Assembly: GCF_001618865.1 (NCBI RefSeq)
Contig: NZ_CP015136.1
Location: forward strand, 4,747,001-4,811,000
Direction of reading: 5' to 3'
Source of the DNA: Luteitalea pratensis
Lineage (GTDB): Bacteria; Acidobacteriota; Vicinamibacteria; Vicinamibacterales; Vicinamibacteraceae
DNA: 64,000 nt
The notes beneath the pieces were generated by a model that was not told the DNA's origin, did no database searches, and worked only from the letters and a program-made list of their open reading frames with translations. This document shows positions 26,749 through 35,560 of the stretch, piece by piece (within the stretch, counting starts at the first letter, position 1; the number at the start of each line of letters is the position of its first letter). A program made the translations under genes and the position numbers.

Positions 26749-27224
26749 TCGTGGCTGTCGATTTCAGCGAGACCTCAGAGGAGGCGTGGACCGCGGCGTG
26801 TCGTCTGGCGATGGACACGCAGAGCGATGTGCACTTGCTGCACGTGAGCCCAGACCCGTTGCGGCAGGCGTGGACCGTCGAGACGATCGGTGTGGACTTC
26901 GCCGGCCTGGCTGAGGACTGGCGTCGGTTTGCAGTGGAGCGACTGGCCGCCATTCGTCCGGTCGAGGGCCTCCCCGAGGCGCGCATCACCCGCGAGGTGG
27001 TTACCGGCGTGCCGCACGAGACCATCGTCGACTATGCCACCGCGCAGCATGCGGACCTGATCGTCGTCGGCACGCATGGGTATGGCCCCATCAAGCACCT
27101 GCTGCTCGGGAGCGTTGCCGAACGCGTCGTTCGGCAGGCACCGTGTCCCGTGATGACCGTGCCACACCGCTCAGTCCGGGCCGAAGCACGCCAGAAGGCA
27201 GACGCGTCGCAGATTCCGCGGTAA
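26724..27224 (+). CDS. Universal stress protein (UspA family)
   Basis: 166-residue cytoplasmic stress protein. VVAVDFSETSEEAWTAACRLA is the first strand and helix. The ATP-binding motif G-x2-G-x9-G-S/T is seen in GTHGYGPIKHLLLGSVAERV, followed by APCPVMTV. ATP binding is therefore likely. ATG 26724 is preceded by a purine-rich GGGAGGAGAG ribosome-binding site and lies inside the end of hemG. A long open frame in the same phase upstream of 26724 is only hemG read in a shadow frame. Confidence 0.9.
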   Translation: MGERFQTIVVAVDFSETSEEAWTAACRLAMDTQSDVHLLHVSPDPLRQAWTVETIGVDFAGLAEDWRRFAVERLAAIRPVEGLPEARITREVVTGVPHETIVDYATAQHADLIVVGTHGYGPIKHLLLGSVAERVVRQAPCPVMTVPHRSVRAEARQKADASQIPR

Positions 27225-27251
27225 GGGGGCCTTGTCGCCTGTGCTTGACGT

Positions 27252-28124
27252 ATGCCTACTTCACTTCACCCACGTGCCCCCGCTCCTGAGCCTGCGATCG
27301 CCTTCGAACACGTATCACTGGCATTCGACGGCACGACCGTCCTGCGCGATGTGACATTCGCACTCCCCGAAGGGGACACCGCGATCCTCATCGGACCAAG
27401 TGGGAGCGGCAAGTCGCTGCTCCTCAAGCTCACACTCGGATTGTTGCAGCCCGATGCCGGCGCCATTTTCGTGCACGGTCGTCGGATCGACCGCCTTTCC
27501 GAGCGGGAGTTGGTCGCGGTCCGGGACGAGATCGGCATGCTGTTCCAGGAAGGCGCCCTCTTCGACTCGTTGACCGTTGGCGAAAACGTCGGCTTCAAGC
27601 TGGCGGATCAGGCCCGGCTCGCGCCAGACCGCATCCGGGCCCGGGTCGAGGAAGTGCTCGGCTTCATCGGGCTCGAACCCTACATCGACCGGCTGCCGTC
27701 AGAACTGTCGGGAGGGCAGCGCCGCCGCGTCGCCATCGCGCGTGCAGTGGCGGCACGACCCCGCGTACTGCTTTTCGATGACCCAACCGCCGGTCTCGAC
27801 CCGATCACCGCCAAGAGCGTCGACGCCGAGATCATCAAGCTCCGCGACCTGCAGCACGTGAGCGCGCTGGTCGTCACGCATCAGCTGCAGGATGCGTTCT
27901 ACATCGCGACGCACGAGGCCGCCGTCACCAACGGAAGGTTCGTGATCCGTCCGCGTGCCGATCAGGCGGCCAGCAGGGCCCATGTCCTCTTGCTGCGGGA
28001 CGGAGCGATCGGGTTCGATGGACCAGTCGCGGCCCTTCTCGACAGTCGCGATCCATACGTGCGGACGTACCTGACAGGCTGGGTACCGCCACTCAGCCTG
28101 CACGCATCCGCCGGGGTAGCCTGA
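27252..28124 (+). CDS. ABC ATP-binding protein, MlaF/Ttg2A-like
   Basis: 290-residue ATPase. Walker A IGPSGSGKS, Q-loop LFQEGALFDSLTV (the 'FQEGALF' form is typical of MlaF-type phospholipid-transport ATPases), signature LSGGQRRRVAIARA, Walker B LLFDDPTAGLD and the switch VVTHQLQDAF are complete. No MlaE permease or MlaD substrate-binding gene is next to it, so the partner must be elsewhere. It follows UspA by 27 bases on the same strand. The C-terminal ~60 residues extend past the core, as is common for MlaF-like proteins. Confidence 0.83.
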   Translation: MPTSLHPRAPAPEPAIAFEHVSLAFDGTTVLRDVTFALPEGDTAILIGPSGSGKSLLLKLTLGLLQPDAGAIFVHGRRIDRLSERELVAVRDEIGMLFQEGALFDSLTVGENVGFKLADQARLAPDRIRARVEEVLGFIGLEPYIDRLPSELSGGQRRRVAIARAVAARPRVLLFDDPTAGLDPITAKSVDAEIIKLRDLQHVSALVVTHQLQDAFYIATHEAAVTNGRFVIRPRADQAASRAHVLLLRDGAIGFDGPVAALLDSRDPYVRTYLTGWVPPLSLHASAGVA

Positions 28125-28159
28125 GGATCATTGGGTGGCCGGTGGGCTGCTGGCCGTGG

Positions 28160-28178
28160 GCCGGCGAGCAATGCCGGC
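28160..28178. terminator. Possible bidirectional terminator hairpin
   Basis: GCCGGC (28160-28165), a seven-base loop and GCCGGC (28173-28178) form a short GC-rich hairpin in the 58-base space between two convergent genes. No U-run follows on either strand, so it is at best a weak or factor-assisted terminator. Confidence 0.3.
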
Positions 28179-28182
28179 TCAC

Positions 28183-28911
28183 CTACCCTGGCGGTCGGCG
28201 GTCAGGTCCCCACGTGCCGACACCGTGCTCTTGATGACAGCCCGCGCAAGTACTCAGCACGCGACCATACACACGGGCGCGATCAGGCGGACGCGCCGCC
28301 TCTGCCGCTGCCGCCGCAAAGGCCGCGAAGCGTGCATCGCCAATCAACGCCCGCGCGCGCAGTTGGCGCGAGGGCATGTCGCCTCGAGGCAACCGGATGC
28401 GACTGAATGTCTGGACGCCTTCGTCCCACGACGACGTCGACGGCTCCACCAGCGCGATCAACAGCAGGTCTGCAGCGGCCTGATGGTCGCGCATCGACGT
28501 GGTTGCCGGTGCCGCGTCCTCCAGGTGGCGGGCAGCGCCGGGAACGACATGCTGGGCCTGATGGCACTCGCCGCAGCGTGTCAGCAGCACGGCGGTCGCC
28601 CTGGCCGCCACTTCCAGCGTCGGCGCGGTTTCAATCTCGCGCGCCGCATCTCCCATGAGCGTGGAGAACGCGACCCAGCCAGCCGGAAATGGCACGTCCG
28701 GGCGGTGGGCCGCAAGCCGTTGCGCGTGCGCTCGTGCGGCGTCGAGATCCCCTCGGACCACCGCGTCGTGGGCCCGGATGACATCGGAGAAGTGCGCACG
28801 CATGTAGGCGGCGCGCCGGTCATGCAGGTCTGGCTGGCGTCCGGTCGCCGAAGCCAATGATAAGAGGGCTGCGCCTGCTGCCAACACGCCCAATACGAGT
28901 TGTCTCGCCAT
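28183..28911 (-). CDS. Secreted dihaem cytochrome c-like protein
   Basis: 242 residues. An N-terminal hydrophobic signal segment (MARQLVLGVLAAGAALLSLA) directs export. Two haem-binding CxxCH motifs, CGECH and CAGCH, sit about 110 residues apart. The rest is Ala-rich and helical, similar in style to cytochrome c'/cytochrome-c-prime-like four-helix proteins, though the second motif is near the C-terminus. I chose ATG 28911 because it gives a clean signal peptide; an upstream GTG at 28977 would hide it. Last gene of the MacB-like efflux operon (22-base gap to the permease). Confidence 0.75.
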   Translation of the reverse strand: MARQLVLGVLAAGAALLSLASATGRQPDLHDRRAAYMRAHFSDVIRAHDAVVRGDLDAARAHAQRLAAHRPDVPFPAGWVAFSTLMGDAAREIETAPTLEVAARATAVLLTRCGECHQAQHVVPGAARHLEDAAPATTSMRDHQAAADLLLIALVEPSTSSWDEGVQTFSRIRLPRGDMPSRQLRARALIGDARFAAFAAAAAEAARPPDRARVYGRVLSTCAGCHQEHGVGTWGPDRRPPG

Positions 28912-28933
28912 CACGACTCCCCGCTGCCCTCTC

Positions 28934-30136
28934 TCACTCTGCTCGCAACGCCGCCACAGGCTCGAGCCGCGCGGCACGCCGTGCCGGCAGGACGCCTGCG
29001 AGGAGCCCGGTGGCGATACTCACCGTGAGGGCAAGCACACCGACTTCTGGCAGCACCGCCAGGGGGAGCGCCGGCCACAGCAGCGCGAGACTCATGACCA
29101 GCGCGCCCGCGACAGCCAGGCCGGCAAGGCCACCGAGCCCCGACAGCGTTGCAGCTTCCAGGAGGAACATGGCGGTCACCTGGCTGTTGCTCGCCCCTAT
29201 CGCCTTGAGCAGGCCGATCTCACCAGTCCGCTCGGCGACGGTAATCCACATGATGGTCAGGATGCCGAGACTGCCGACGATCAGCGAGATCGCCGCAATG
29301 GCGATGACCGCCGCCTGCACCACGCGCAGCACGCGCCCGAGGGACTCGAGCATCTCGGCTTGCGTCGTGACGGTAAAATCCACCTCGCCGTCGTGCCGGC
29401 GCGCGAGTACGCGCGTGATGCCGGCCACGAGCGCATCCGGATCCATGTGGGGCGCAAACTGCACGTCCAGGTGCGTCACGCCAGCATGCCCGAACAGGTC
29501 CTGGGCGCTCGCCACTGGCAGGTACACGGCATCGTCCAGGTCGACACCGACAAACTGTCCGCGTGGCGCGAGGGTGCCGATCACGACGAAGCGGCGGCCG
29601 CCGGCGTGGACATGCTGTCCGAGTGCATTGCGGTCGCCAAACAACTCCTGCTTCAGTGTCGCTCCGAGCACCGCCGCGGCTGCGGACGCCGAAGTGCCGC
29701 TCGGCAGGAACTGCCCCGACGCGATGCGGAGTTTCCAGACCAGCAGGGCCTCGCCCGAGACCCCATACACGAACACGCTTCGCCCACGAGTTGACGTGCT
29801 GACCCGCACCTGGCCGATCTCCACCGGCACCACACGTTCAATGCCCGGCACGCGCCGCACGGCGTCGGCGTCGGCCAGCGTGAGCTTCCGAACGGTGGCG
29901 CCGATGCCACCCGGCACGCCGCCGGTGGTCACCCGGCCCGGACTCACCGACAGCAGATTCGTCCCGAACTGCGCGAATTCACCGACGATGTAGCGGCGGA
30001 CCCCCTCCCCCATGGCTGTGAGGACGCAGACGGAGGCGACCGCAATCGCGATGCCGAGCATGCTCAGCGCCGAACGCAGGCGATGGCCCCACACGGCGCC
30101 GACAGCGAGACCATACACGTCGGGCAGGTAAGGCAT
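28934..30136 (-). CDS. MacB-type ABC permease (second copy)
   Basis: 400 residues: an N-terminal helix (SALSMLGIAIAVASVCVLTAMGEG), a periplasmic MacB_PCD domain, then the FtsX core with three helices, containing ERTGEIGLLKAIGASNSQV and ending LPARRAARLEPVAALRAE. Topology is that of MacB permeases. It follows a paralogous permease by 3 bases, so the operon has two consecutive, similar but non-identical permeases, which could form a heterodimer with one shared ATPase. Substrate unknown. Confidence 0.87.
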   Translation of the reverse strand: MPYLPDVYGLAVGAVWGHRLRSALSMLGIAIAVASVCVLTAMGEGVRRYIVGEFAQFGTNLLSVSPGRVTTGGVPGGIGATVRKLTLADADAVRRVPGIERVVPVEIGQVRVSTSTRGRSVFVYGVSGEALLVWKLRIASGQFLPSGTSASAAAAVLGATLKQELFGDRNALGQHVHAGGRRFVVIGTLAPRGQFVGVDLDDAVYLPVASAQDLFGHAGVTHLDVQFAPHMDPDALVAGITRVLARRHDGEVDFTVTTQAEMLESLGRVLRVVQAAVIAIAAISLIVGSLGILTIMWITVAERTGEIGLLKAIGASNSQVTAMFLLEAATLSGLGGLAGLAVAGALVMSLALLWPALPLAVLPEVGVLALTVSIATGLLAGVLPARRAARLEPVAALRAE

Positions 30137-30139
30137 CGG

Positions 30140-31342
30140 CTACCTCCGATTGAGTGCGACCACCGGGTCGAGCGACGCGGCACGACGGGCTGGCCAGCCG
30201 CCGAACGCCAGTCCGATCGCCATCGAGAGGGCGAGCGCCGCACCGGCCGCCCAGATCGGCGGCGTGAACGGAAACGCCGGAAACAGCAGGGCGAAGATCG
30301 ATGTCACGGCATACGCCACGGCAAGGCCGAGCAGGCCACCGAGGCCGGTCAACAACGCCGCTTCCATCAGGAACAGCCACAACACCTGGCCATGACTGGC
30401 GCCAAGCGCCTTGATCAGGCCAATCTCGCGGGTGCGCTCCGACACCGTGACCAGCATCACGTTCATGACGCCGATGCCGGCGACGCCGAGGGAGATGCCG
30501 CCAAGCCCCGCAAGCAGCAACGTGAGTACGGCGACGATGTTGCCGAACGACTCCAGCAACGCATCCTGCGTGATCACGGTCACGTCGTTCTCGCCGCGAT
30601 GGCGGCGTGTGATTTCGCGCACGACACGATCGCTCAGCGACGGCAGATCGGCTGCGTCGGATGCCTCGACGACGACACGGAACACCGAGCGCAGGTCGAA
30701 CATCTGCATGTGCCACCGGATGGGGATCGTCACCAGATCATCCATGTCCATGCCGAGCGACGTGCCACGCGCGAGCGTGACTCCGACCACCCGACAACGC
30801 TCCTCGCCGACCCGAAGGAGTTGCCCGAGCGGATTGCGGGCGCCGAACAACTCCCCAGCCACCGTCGAGCCGATCACGCACACCCGCGGTTCTCCCGCCG
30901 CACTCCAGGGCAGGTACGTACCTGCGGCCATGTCGATGTTGCGGATCTGGCGATATGCGGCCGTGGTCCCCACCACGAGCACGTCGCGACTACGCCCGCC
31001 GAATCGCACGGTGGCGCGGCCGACGGTGAGCGGCGCCGCCCGGCGCACGCGGCCCAGCCGCTCGAGCGCCGCGACATCCTGGAGGGTCAGGTCGTGCGTG
31101 GCCACGGAGATGCCGGCTCCGCCCAGGCCTGATGTCTCGGTTCGCCCCGGCAACACGATTATCAGGTTCGCGCCGAGCGACAGGAATTCGCGGCGCACGT
31201 AGACACGCGCTCCCTCGCCAAGGCTCGTGAGAAGCACCACGGACACGACGCCGATCGCCACGGCGCCCACCGACAGGCCGGTGCGCACCATGTGCCCCCG
31301 CAGCGCCTGGGCGACGTACCCGACGCGATCACGCCATGACAT
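30140..31342 (-). CDS. MacB-type ABC permease (first copy)
   Basis: 400 residues, same layout as its downstream neighbour: first helix TGLSVGAVAIGVVSVVLLTSLGEG, periplasmic domain, and an FtsX core containing ERTREIGLIKALGASHGQV and ending PARRAASLDPVVALNRR. I chose ATG 31342 (MSWRDRVGYVAQALRGH), which matches the family start; the frame is open upstream to 31390. It overlaps the ATPase gene end by 14 bases, so ATPase and permease are translationally coupled. Confidence 0.87.
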   Translation of the reverse strand: MSWRDRVGYVAQALRGHMVRTGLSVGAVAIGVVSVVLLTSLGEGARVYVRREFLSLGANLIIVLPGRTETSGLGGAGISVATHDLTLQDVAALERLGRVRRAAPLTVGRATVRFGGRSRDVLVVGTTAAYRQIRNIDMAAGTYLPWSAAGEPRVCVIGSTVAGELFGARNPLGQLLRVGEERCRVVGVTLARGTSLGMDMDDLVTIPIRWHMQMFDLRSVFRVVVEASDAADLPSLSDRVVREITRRHRGENDVTVITQDALLESFGNIVAVLTLLLAGLGGISLGVAGIGVMNVMLVTVSERTREIGLIKALGASHGQVLWLFLMEAALLTGLGGLLGLAVAYAVTSIFALLFPAFPFTPPIWAAGAALALSMAIGLAFGGWPARRAASLDPVVALNRR

Positions 31343-32045
31343 GGTGCGGCTCCGATGATGCGATCGGGCACGGAGGTCGTTCGTCGGCAACGATGGTGCC
31401 GTCGACGAGTCGCAGGATCCGGCTGGCCCGTCGTCCGAGGTCAGGATCGTGGGTGACGATGATCAGCGTGAGCCCTTCGGCGTTCATCGCCTCCAGGAGG
31501 CTCACGATGTCGCGTCCCGCGGCACGGTCGAGATTGCCCGTCGGCTCGTCCGCGAGAAGGAGGGATGGTCCCATGACGATTGCCCTGGCGATCGCCACAC
31601 GCTGTCGCTCACCGCCAGACAGTTCTGCGGGGCGGTGATGCATGCGCGACGAGAGGCCGACGCTTTCGAGCGCGGCCCGGGTCCGCTCGGCCCGCAACGC
31701 GCGTGGCACGCCTGCAAACAGCATCGGCAGCGCGACGTTGTCGACGGCGGTCAAGCGAGACACGAGCTGGAAGCTCTGGAAGACAAAGCCGATACGATGC
31801 GCCCGGACGCGGGAGAGACTCGCGTCATCGAGCGCCATGACGTCGGTCCCATCGAGGCGATAGGTACCGGCGGTGGGACGATCCAGGCACCCGAGCACGT
31901 TCAGCAGCGTGCTCTTGCCAGATCCGGATGGCCCCATCACCGCGACGTACTCGCCGTCGCCGATGCTCAGCGACACGCCGCGGAGGGCCTGCACAGTCGC
32001 GGCGCCCACCTGGTAGGTCCGACGCACGTCGTGCAACTCGATCAT
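31329..32045 (-). CDS. MacB/LolD-type ABC ATP-binding protein
   Basis: 238 residues with Walker A MGPSGSGKST, Q-loop GFVFQSFQLVSRLTAVDNV, signature LSGGERQRVAIARA, Walker B LLLADEPTGNLD and switch IIVTHDPDLG, all canonical. It energises the two MacB-type permeases downstream. It overlaps the adaptor gene by 4 bases and the first permease by 14. Order in the operon is adaptor - ATPase - permease - permease - cytochrome, a MacAB-like arrangement. Confidence 0.92.
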   Translation of the reverse strand: MIELHDVRRTYQVGAATVQALRGVSLSIGDGEYVAVMGPSGSGKSTLLNVLGCLDRPTAGTYRLDGTDVMALDDASLSRVRAHRIGFVFQSFQLVSRLTAVDNVALPMLFAGVPRALRAERTRAALESVGLSSRMHHRPAELSGGERQRVAIARAIVMGPSLLLADEPTGNLDRAAGRDIVSLLEAMNAEGLTLIIVTHDPDLGRRASRILRLVDGTIVADERPPCPIASSEPHHVMA

Positions 32046-33307
32046 CGGACGCGCTCCGGCTCCATGCGCACGCGCGCGCCCGCCCGCACACGCGGCCGAT
32101 CCAGGCTCACGACGATCAGTGCGCCCGGCGCCAAGCCACCGGTGACCTCCGCGAACGCCCAGTTGCGCAAGCCGAAGCGCAGGTCCCGCTCGATCAGGCG
32201 GTCACCCTCGACGACGAGTACGGCCCGATCGTCGACGATCGCATTGGTCGGGACCCGCAGTACGCCGTCGCGGCTGCGCACGATCACCTCGACGTCGGCC
32301 GACGTGCCCGCCAGCACGCCGACGTCGGCGAGCGGCGCGTCCAGCGTGACGTCCACATCCACGGTGCGGCCCTCTTCCTGCTGCTCGAGCACATAGGGCG
32401 CCACCCGGGTCACCTTGCCCCTCAGCGTCCGTCCCGGCAGGGCGTCGAACACGACGCGCACCGGGAGCCCGACCTGCACGCGCGCGACGTCGACTTCGTC
32501 GAGTGGCGCACGCACCGACAGTGCGCCTGGTCCGATGATCTCGACTGCGGGTGGCAGGTGGATGCCGGGTGGCGCCGGTGTGATCCATTCGCCGACCTCC
32601 GTATGTACTGCCGCGACAATGCCCTCGAATGGTGCGCGCAAGACGGTGCGACGCACCACGACGTCGGCGGCAGTCACCGCAGCGGCCGCGTGCGCCACGT
32701 GGGCGCGAGCTGCCTCGCACGCCGCGGCGAAGGCCGCCCGGTCGGTGGCCGCCTGGTCCACGGCCGCGACGGACACGAGTTCTGCGGCCGCGAGCTGGCT
32801 GATGCGGGCGTACTCCCGGCCCGCGCGGTCGGCCATGGCGCACGCCTGCCGCGCATCGGCCTCTGCAGCCTCCCGCGCGCGTCGCTGCAACCGTACGTTG
32901 GCGACCGCCTCCTCGTCGGAGAGCCGCAGGAGCACGTCACCCCTGCCGACGCGCTGCCCTTCGACGACGGGAATCTTCACGACCCGACCGGCAAGCTCCG
33001 GACTCAGCGCGGCCCGATGCTCTGCGCGCACCGTGCCGGCCTTGCTGTTCGTGAGGGTCTCCTCGACCAGGCCGAGGGCCACCTGGTGGACGACCACCGT
33101 CACGGTGGGCGCACCAATGAGACCAGCACGCCGCGCCCCCAGGACGCTGATCCCGACGACACCAAGGGCAAGCACGATCCACCAGCGCAGGCGTCGGCGA
33201 CTGGGCCGAAGCACCTCGGATGCGTCGGAAGGTGTAAGGGTCTTGACCGGCCGGAGCAGGTGCACGTTTACCGACACAGCAGCCTCCAGCCGATGCACGA
33301 GCAACAC
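32042..33307 (-). CDS. Periplasmic adaptor (MacA/HlyD-type membrane fusion protein)
   Basis: 421 residues. A single N-terminal membrane helix (WWIVLALGVVGISVLGA) anchors it. Then come a beta-barrel/lipoyl half-motif (ALSPELAGRVVKIPVVEGQRVGRG), a long Ala/Arg-rich alpha-hairpin (about residues 130-235), the second lipoyl half (TVLRAPFEGIVAAVHTEVG) and beta-barrel domains. It would connect the ABC permeases to an outer-membrane channel; no TolC-like gene is in the window. The start is uncertain: 33307 opens the frame, but a GTG at 33265 (VHLLRPVKTL) is equally plausible. Confidence 0.85.
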   Translation of the reverse strand: MLLVHRLEAAVSVNVHLLRPVKTLTPSDASEVLRPSRRRLRWWIVLALGVVGISVLGARRAGLIGAPTVTVVVHQVALGLVEETLTNSKAGTVRAEHRAALSPELAGRVVKIPVVEGQRVGRGDVLLRLSDEEAVANVRLQRRAREAAEADARQACAMADRAGREYARISQLAAAELVSVAAVDQAATDRAAFAAACEAARAHVAHAAAAVTAADVVVRRTVLRAPFEGIVAAVHTEVGEWITPAPPGIHLPPAVEIIGPGALSVRAPLDEVDVARVQVGLPVRVVFDALPGRTLRGKVTRVAPYVLEQQEEGRTVDVDVTLDAPLADVGVLAGTSADVEVIVRSRDGVLRVPTNAIVDDRAVLVVEGDRLIERDLRFGLRNWAFAEVTGGLAPGALIVVSLDRPRVRAGARVRMEPERVR

Positions 33308-33514
33308 ACGTGCCGCGAAGCCCGAGCCATGATCGACCCGCTCGGAAGACCCCGTTGGCGGTCAGTCGCTTGCCGGATTCTTCCCCACCGTGGCCGGAAG
33401 ATTCCCGCGCGCCGCGGTAGTGGCCCATGCCGATATCGGGCGGTGTGGGCATACAGCACGCACCACCACCGGGCACAACCATTGCTGATGTGCCGCACAA
33501 GGGGAACCGCATCG

Positions 33515-34447
33515 ATGCAGCAACCGCCCGAGTATCCGAGGACGGCCGGAGACCACACCAGCACGGGAATCCACGTGGATGCACTGCCCGGTGCTTCCGA
33601 TGCGGTCTCGAGGGCCACGACGGATCGGATTCTTCTCGAGGGGCCTCATTCCCGCGGCCGGGAACTCTGGCTCGTGGTCCGCGCCCTGCGTGACTTCATC
33701 GAAGGGTTCAGAACGCTGCATTTTGTCGGGCCGTGTGTGACGGTGTTCGGTTCGGCCCGCTATGACGAATCGCACCCGTACTACGCGCTGGCGCGCGAGG
33801 TCGGGCGCGCTGTGGCACGCCTGGGGTTCACCGTCATGACCGGCGGCGGCCCTGGTCTCATGGAGGCGGCCAATCGGGGCGCGCGCGACGTCGGCGGTCG
33901 CTCGGTCGGTTGCAACATCGAGCTCCCCAGGGAGGAGGGGCCGAACCGCTATCTCGACCGCTGCGTCATTTCTCGCTACTTCTTCGTGCGCAAGATCCTG
34001 CTCTTCAAGTACTCATACGCCTTCATCGGACTCCCTGGCGGCCTCGGCACCCTCGACGAGCTGTTCGAGGCCTTGACCTTGATCCAGGCGAGAAAGATCG
34101 CGAACTTTCCGATTGTCCTGCTTGGCACGGAGTACTGGCGTCCGGTCCAACACCTGCTCGAGCACCTCGCCGACGAGGGCACCATCGATCGCCCCGACCT
34201 CGCGCTGTTCCTGCTGACTGATTCGGTGAGCGAGGCGGTGGAGCACATTCAGCGGCACGCCATCGAGCGGTTCGGCCTCAGGCGGCGCCCAATCCGTCCG
34301 TCGGCCTGGCTGCAGGAGCGCGACGGCGCTCCTGCCCCGGGGGCTGTGCACGGGCCGAGTCTTCCCGCGCACCCGCGGCCCCTCCAGCGTGATACGCGGA
34401 TCAGCGGACAAGGCTCGTCGGCACCGACTCCGGACGCACCGCCGTAG
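33515..34447 (+). CDS. LOG-family protein (nucleotide 5'-monophosphate phosphoribohydrolase)
   Basis: 310 residues. The LOG motifs are complete: TVFGSARYDE, GGGPGLMEAANRGA and the catalytic PGGLGTLDELFEALT. Such enzymes release the base from (cytokinin) nucleoside monophosphates; in bacteria they may serve nucleotide salvage or stress. There are N-terminal (~60) and C-terminal (~60, Pro/Arg-rich) extensions without family similarity. ATG 33515 follows AAGGGGAA at 12 bases, a loose but usable ribosome-binding site. It is transcribed away from the efflux operon. Confidence 0.86.
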   Translation: MQQPPEYPRTAGDHTSTGIHVDALPGASDAVSRATTDRILLEGPHSRGRELWLVVRALRDFIEGFRTLHFVGPCVTVFGSARYDESHPYYALAREVGRAVARLGFTVMTGGGPGLMEAANRGARDVGGRSVGCNIELPREEGPNRYLDRCVISRYFFVRKILLFKYSYAFIGLPGGLGTLDELFEALTLIQARKIANFPIVLLGTEYWRPVQHLLEHLADEGTIDRPDLALFLLTDSVSEAVEHIQRHAIERFGLRRRPIRPSAWLQERDGAPAPGAVHGPSLPAHPRPLQRDTRISGQGSSAPTPDAPP

Positions 34448-34603
34448 TCTCGCGCGTGTTCGCATGTGGACAGAACCTTGCAGCACGTCCTGGTGGAGCC
34501 GGCATGAGCGTCGCATGTGTGGCGGCATCATCCACTCCGCCGGCTTCTCTGGCCGCATCGCGTGCAGAACTCGGTTCGAGTTCACCTACCAGGAGGAGAC
34601 GTC

Positions 34604-35047
34604 GTGCGCGTCGAAGACATCATGGAACGTGCCGTCGAGGCCGCCGACGCGAGCATGCCAGCCGGCGTGGCGTGGGACCGCATGCGCCGTCGAGGCCTGC
34701 GAATGTTTGCCATCGTCGACAGGACGGGCATCGTCGGCATCGTGACCCGCGACCAACTCGGCGGACACGGCGCGCCGACTCGGCGTGATCGGACACTGGG
34801 AGACTTCGTCCGGACCGACGTCCTCACCACCACTCCGGATTGTCCGGTGACGCACGCCGCGGCAGTACTCAGTGGGCGTACGCAGGGCTGCCTCCCGGTC
34901 CTTCGAGGCACGCAACTGGTTGGTGTACTGACGATCGCGCAACTGCTCGAGAAGCTTGCGCATGCGCCGCACATGGGCCGCGCCGCCCACGTCTGTGGCG
35001 CGTGCCGCGAGTCCGAACCTGATCAGAAGGGACACCGCGTGTCTTGA
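34604..35047 (+). CDS. CBS-domain pair protein
   Basis: 147 residues containing two CBS motifs: VEDIMERAVEAADASMPAG to FAIVDRTGIVGIVTRDQLGG, and FVRTDVLTTTPDCPVTHAA to LPVLRGTQLVGVLTIAQLLE. CBS pairs usually bind adenine nucleotides and act as energy sensors. The C-terminal tail has CGAC, a possible single CxxC. The GTG at 34604 is the start because AGGAGGAG lies five to thirteen bases before it; the first ATG (34622) would cut into the first CBS strand. Follows the LOG gene by 156 bases on the same strand. Confidence 0.82.
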   Translation: MRVEDIMERAVEAADASMPAGVAWDRMRRRGLRMFAIVDRTGIVGIVTRDQLGGHGAPTRRDRTLGDFVRTDVLTTTPDCPVTHAAAVLSGRTQGCLPVLRGTQLVGVLTIAQLLEKLAHAPHMGRAAHVCGACRESEPDQKGHRVS

Positions 35048-35098
35048 GTGCCTGCGCTCATCGCAGGGAGGGCGCGAAAGGCCGCTGGTTGCGGCAAC

Positions 35099-35560
35099 TT
35101 ACCCGGGCACGCACATCTCCGCGGGTTCGGCAATCTCGACACTGGTCTCCAAAGTGACCTGGGCGTTCAGCGACCTGGAGATCAGGCAGTTGCTTTCCGC
35201 CTTCTCGAGCGCGTGTCGCGCCGCGGCGGCATCCACTCCGGCAGGCACCACCAGATGCGCGCTCATGTCGACGCGCGTGAACTGCGTCACTCGGTCTACC
35301 CGATCGAGTGTGCCGGTGGCTTCGCAATCGAGCGATATCCAGGACACTCTCGACGCATTGGAGATTGCGCGAAACGTCAGGATGAAGCAATCGACCACGG
35401 CGCCGACCAACAGCGTTTCCGGCGACCATCGGTCACCCGGGCCATCGAACTCGGCTGGGGAAGCAGACTGGAGCACCGTCAGCCGGGCCGCCGACAATGC
35501 GACATCGCCTGTGATTCCCCCAGTTCCCCTGACGCGGTATCGATGTGGAAGCGCCTGCAT
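35099..35560 (-). CDS. OsmC-family peroxide/osmotic stress protein
   Basis: 153 residues with the OsmC/YhfA fold: SPETLLVGAVVDCFILTFRA carries the first conserved Cys and KAESNCLISRSLNAQV the second. The pair normally acts as a thiol peroxidase on organic hydroperoxides. ATG 35560 is preceded by GGGAGTGAG. Codons upstream in the same phase are open to 36052 but have no family similarity. It is divergent from the Hsp20 gene, with about 460 bases between them, and convergent with the CBS gene. Confidence 0.84.
   Translation of the reverse strand: MQALPHRYRVRGTGGITGDVALSAARLTVLQSASPAEFDGPGDRWSPETLLVGAVVDCFILTFRAISNASRVSWISLDCEATGTLDRVDRVTQFTRVDMSAHLVVPAGVDAAAARHALEKAESNCLISRSLNAQVTLETSVEIAEPAEMCVPG

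Noticed and set aside
31928-33514. Upstream extension of the LOG frame to 31928
   Set aside because: The first 1.6 kb lies antisense to the adaptor and ATPase genes and shows no LOG similarity; LOG begins at 33515.
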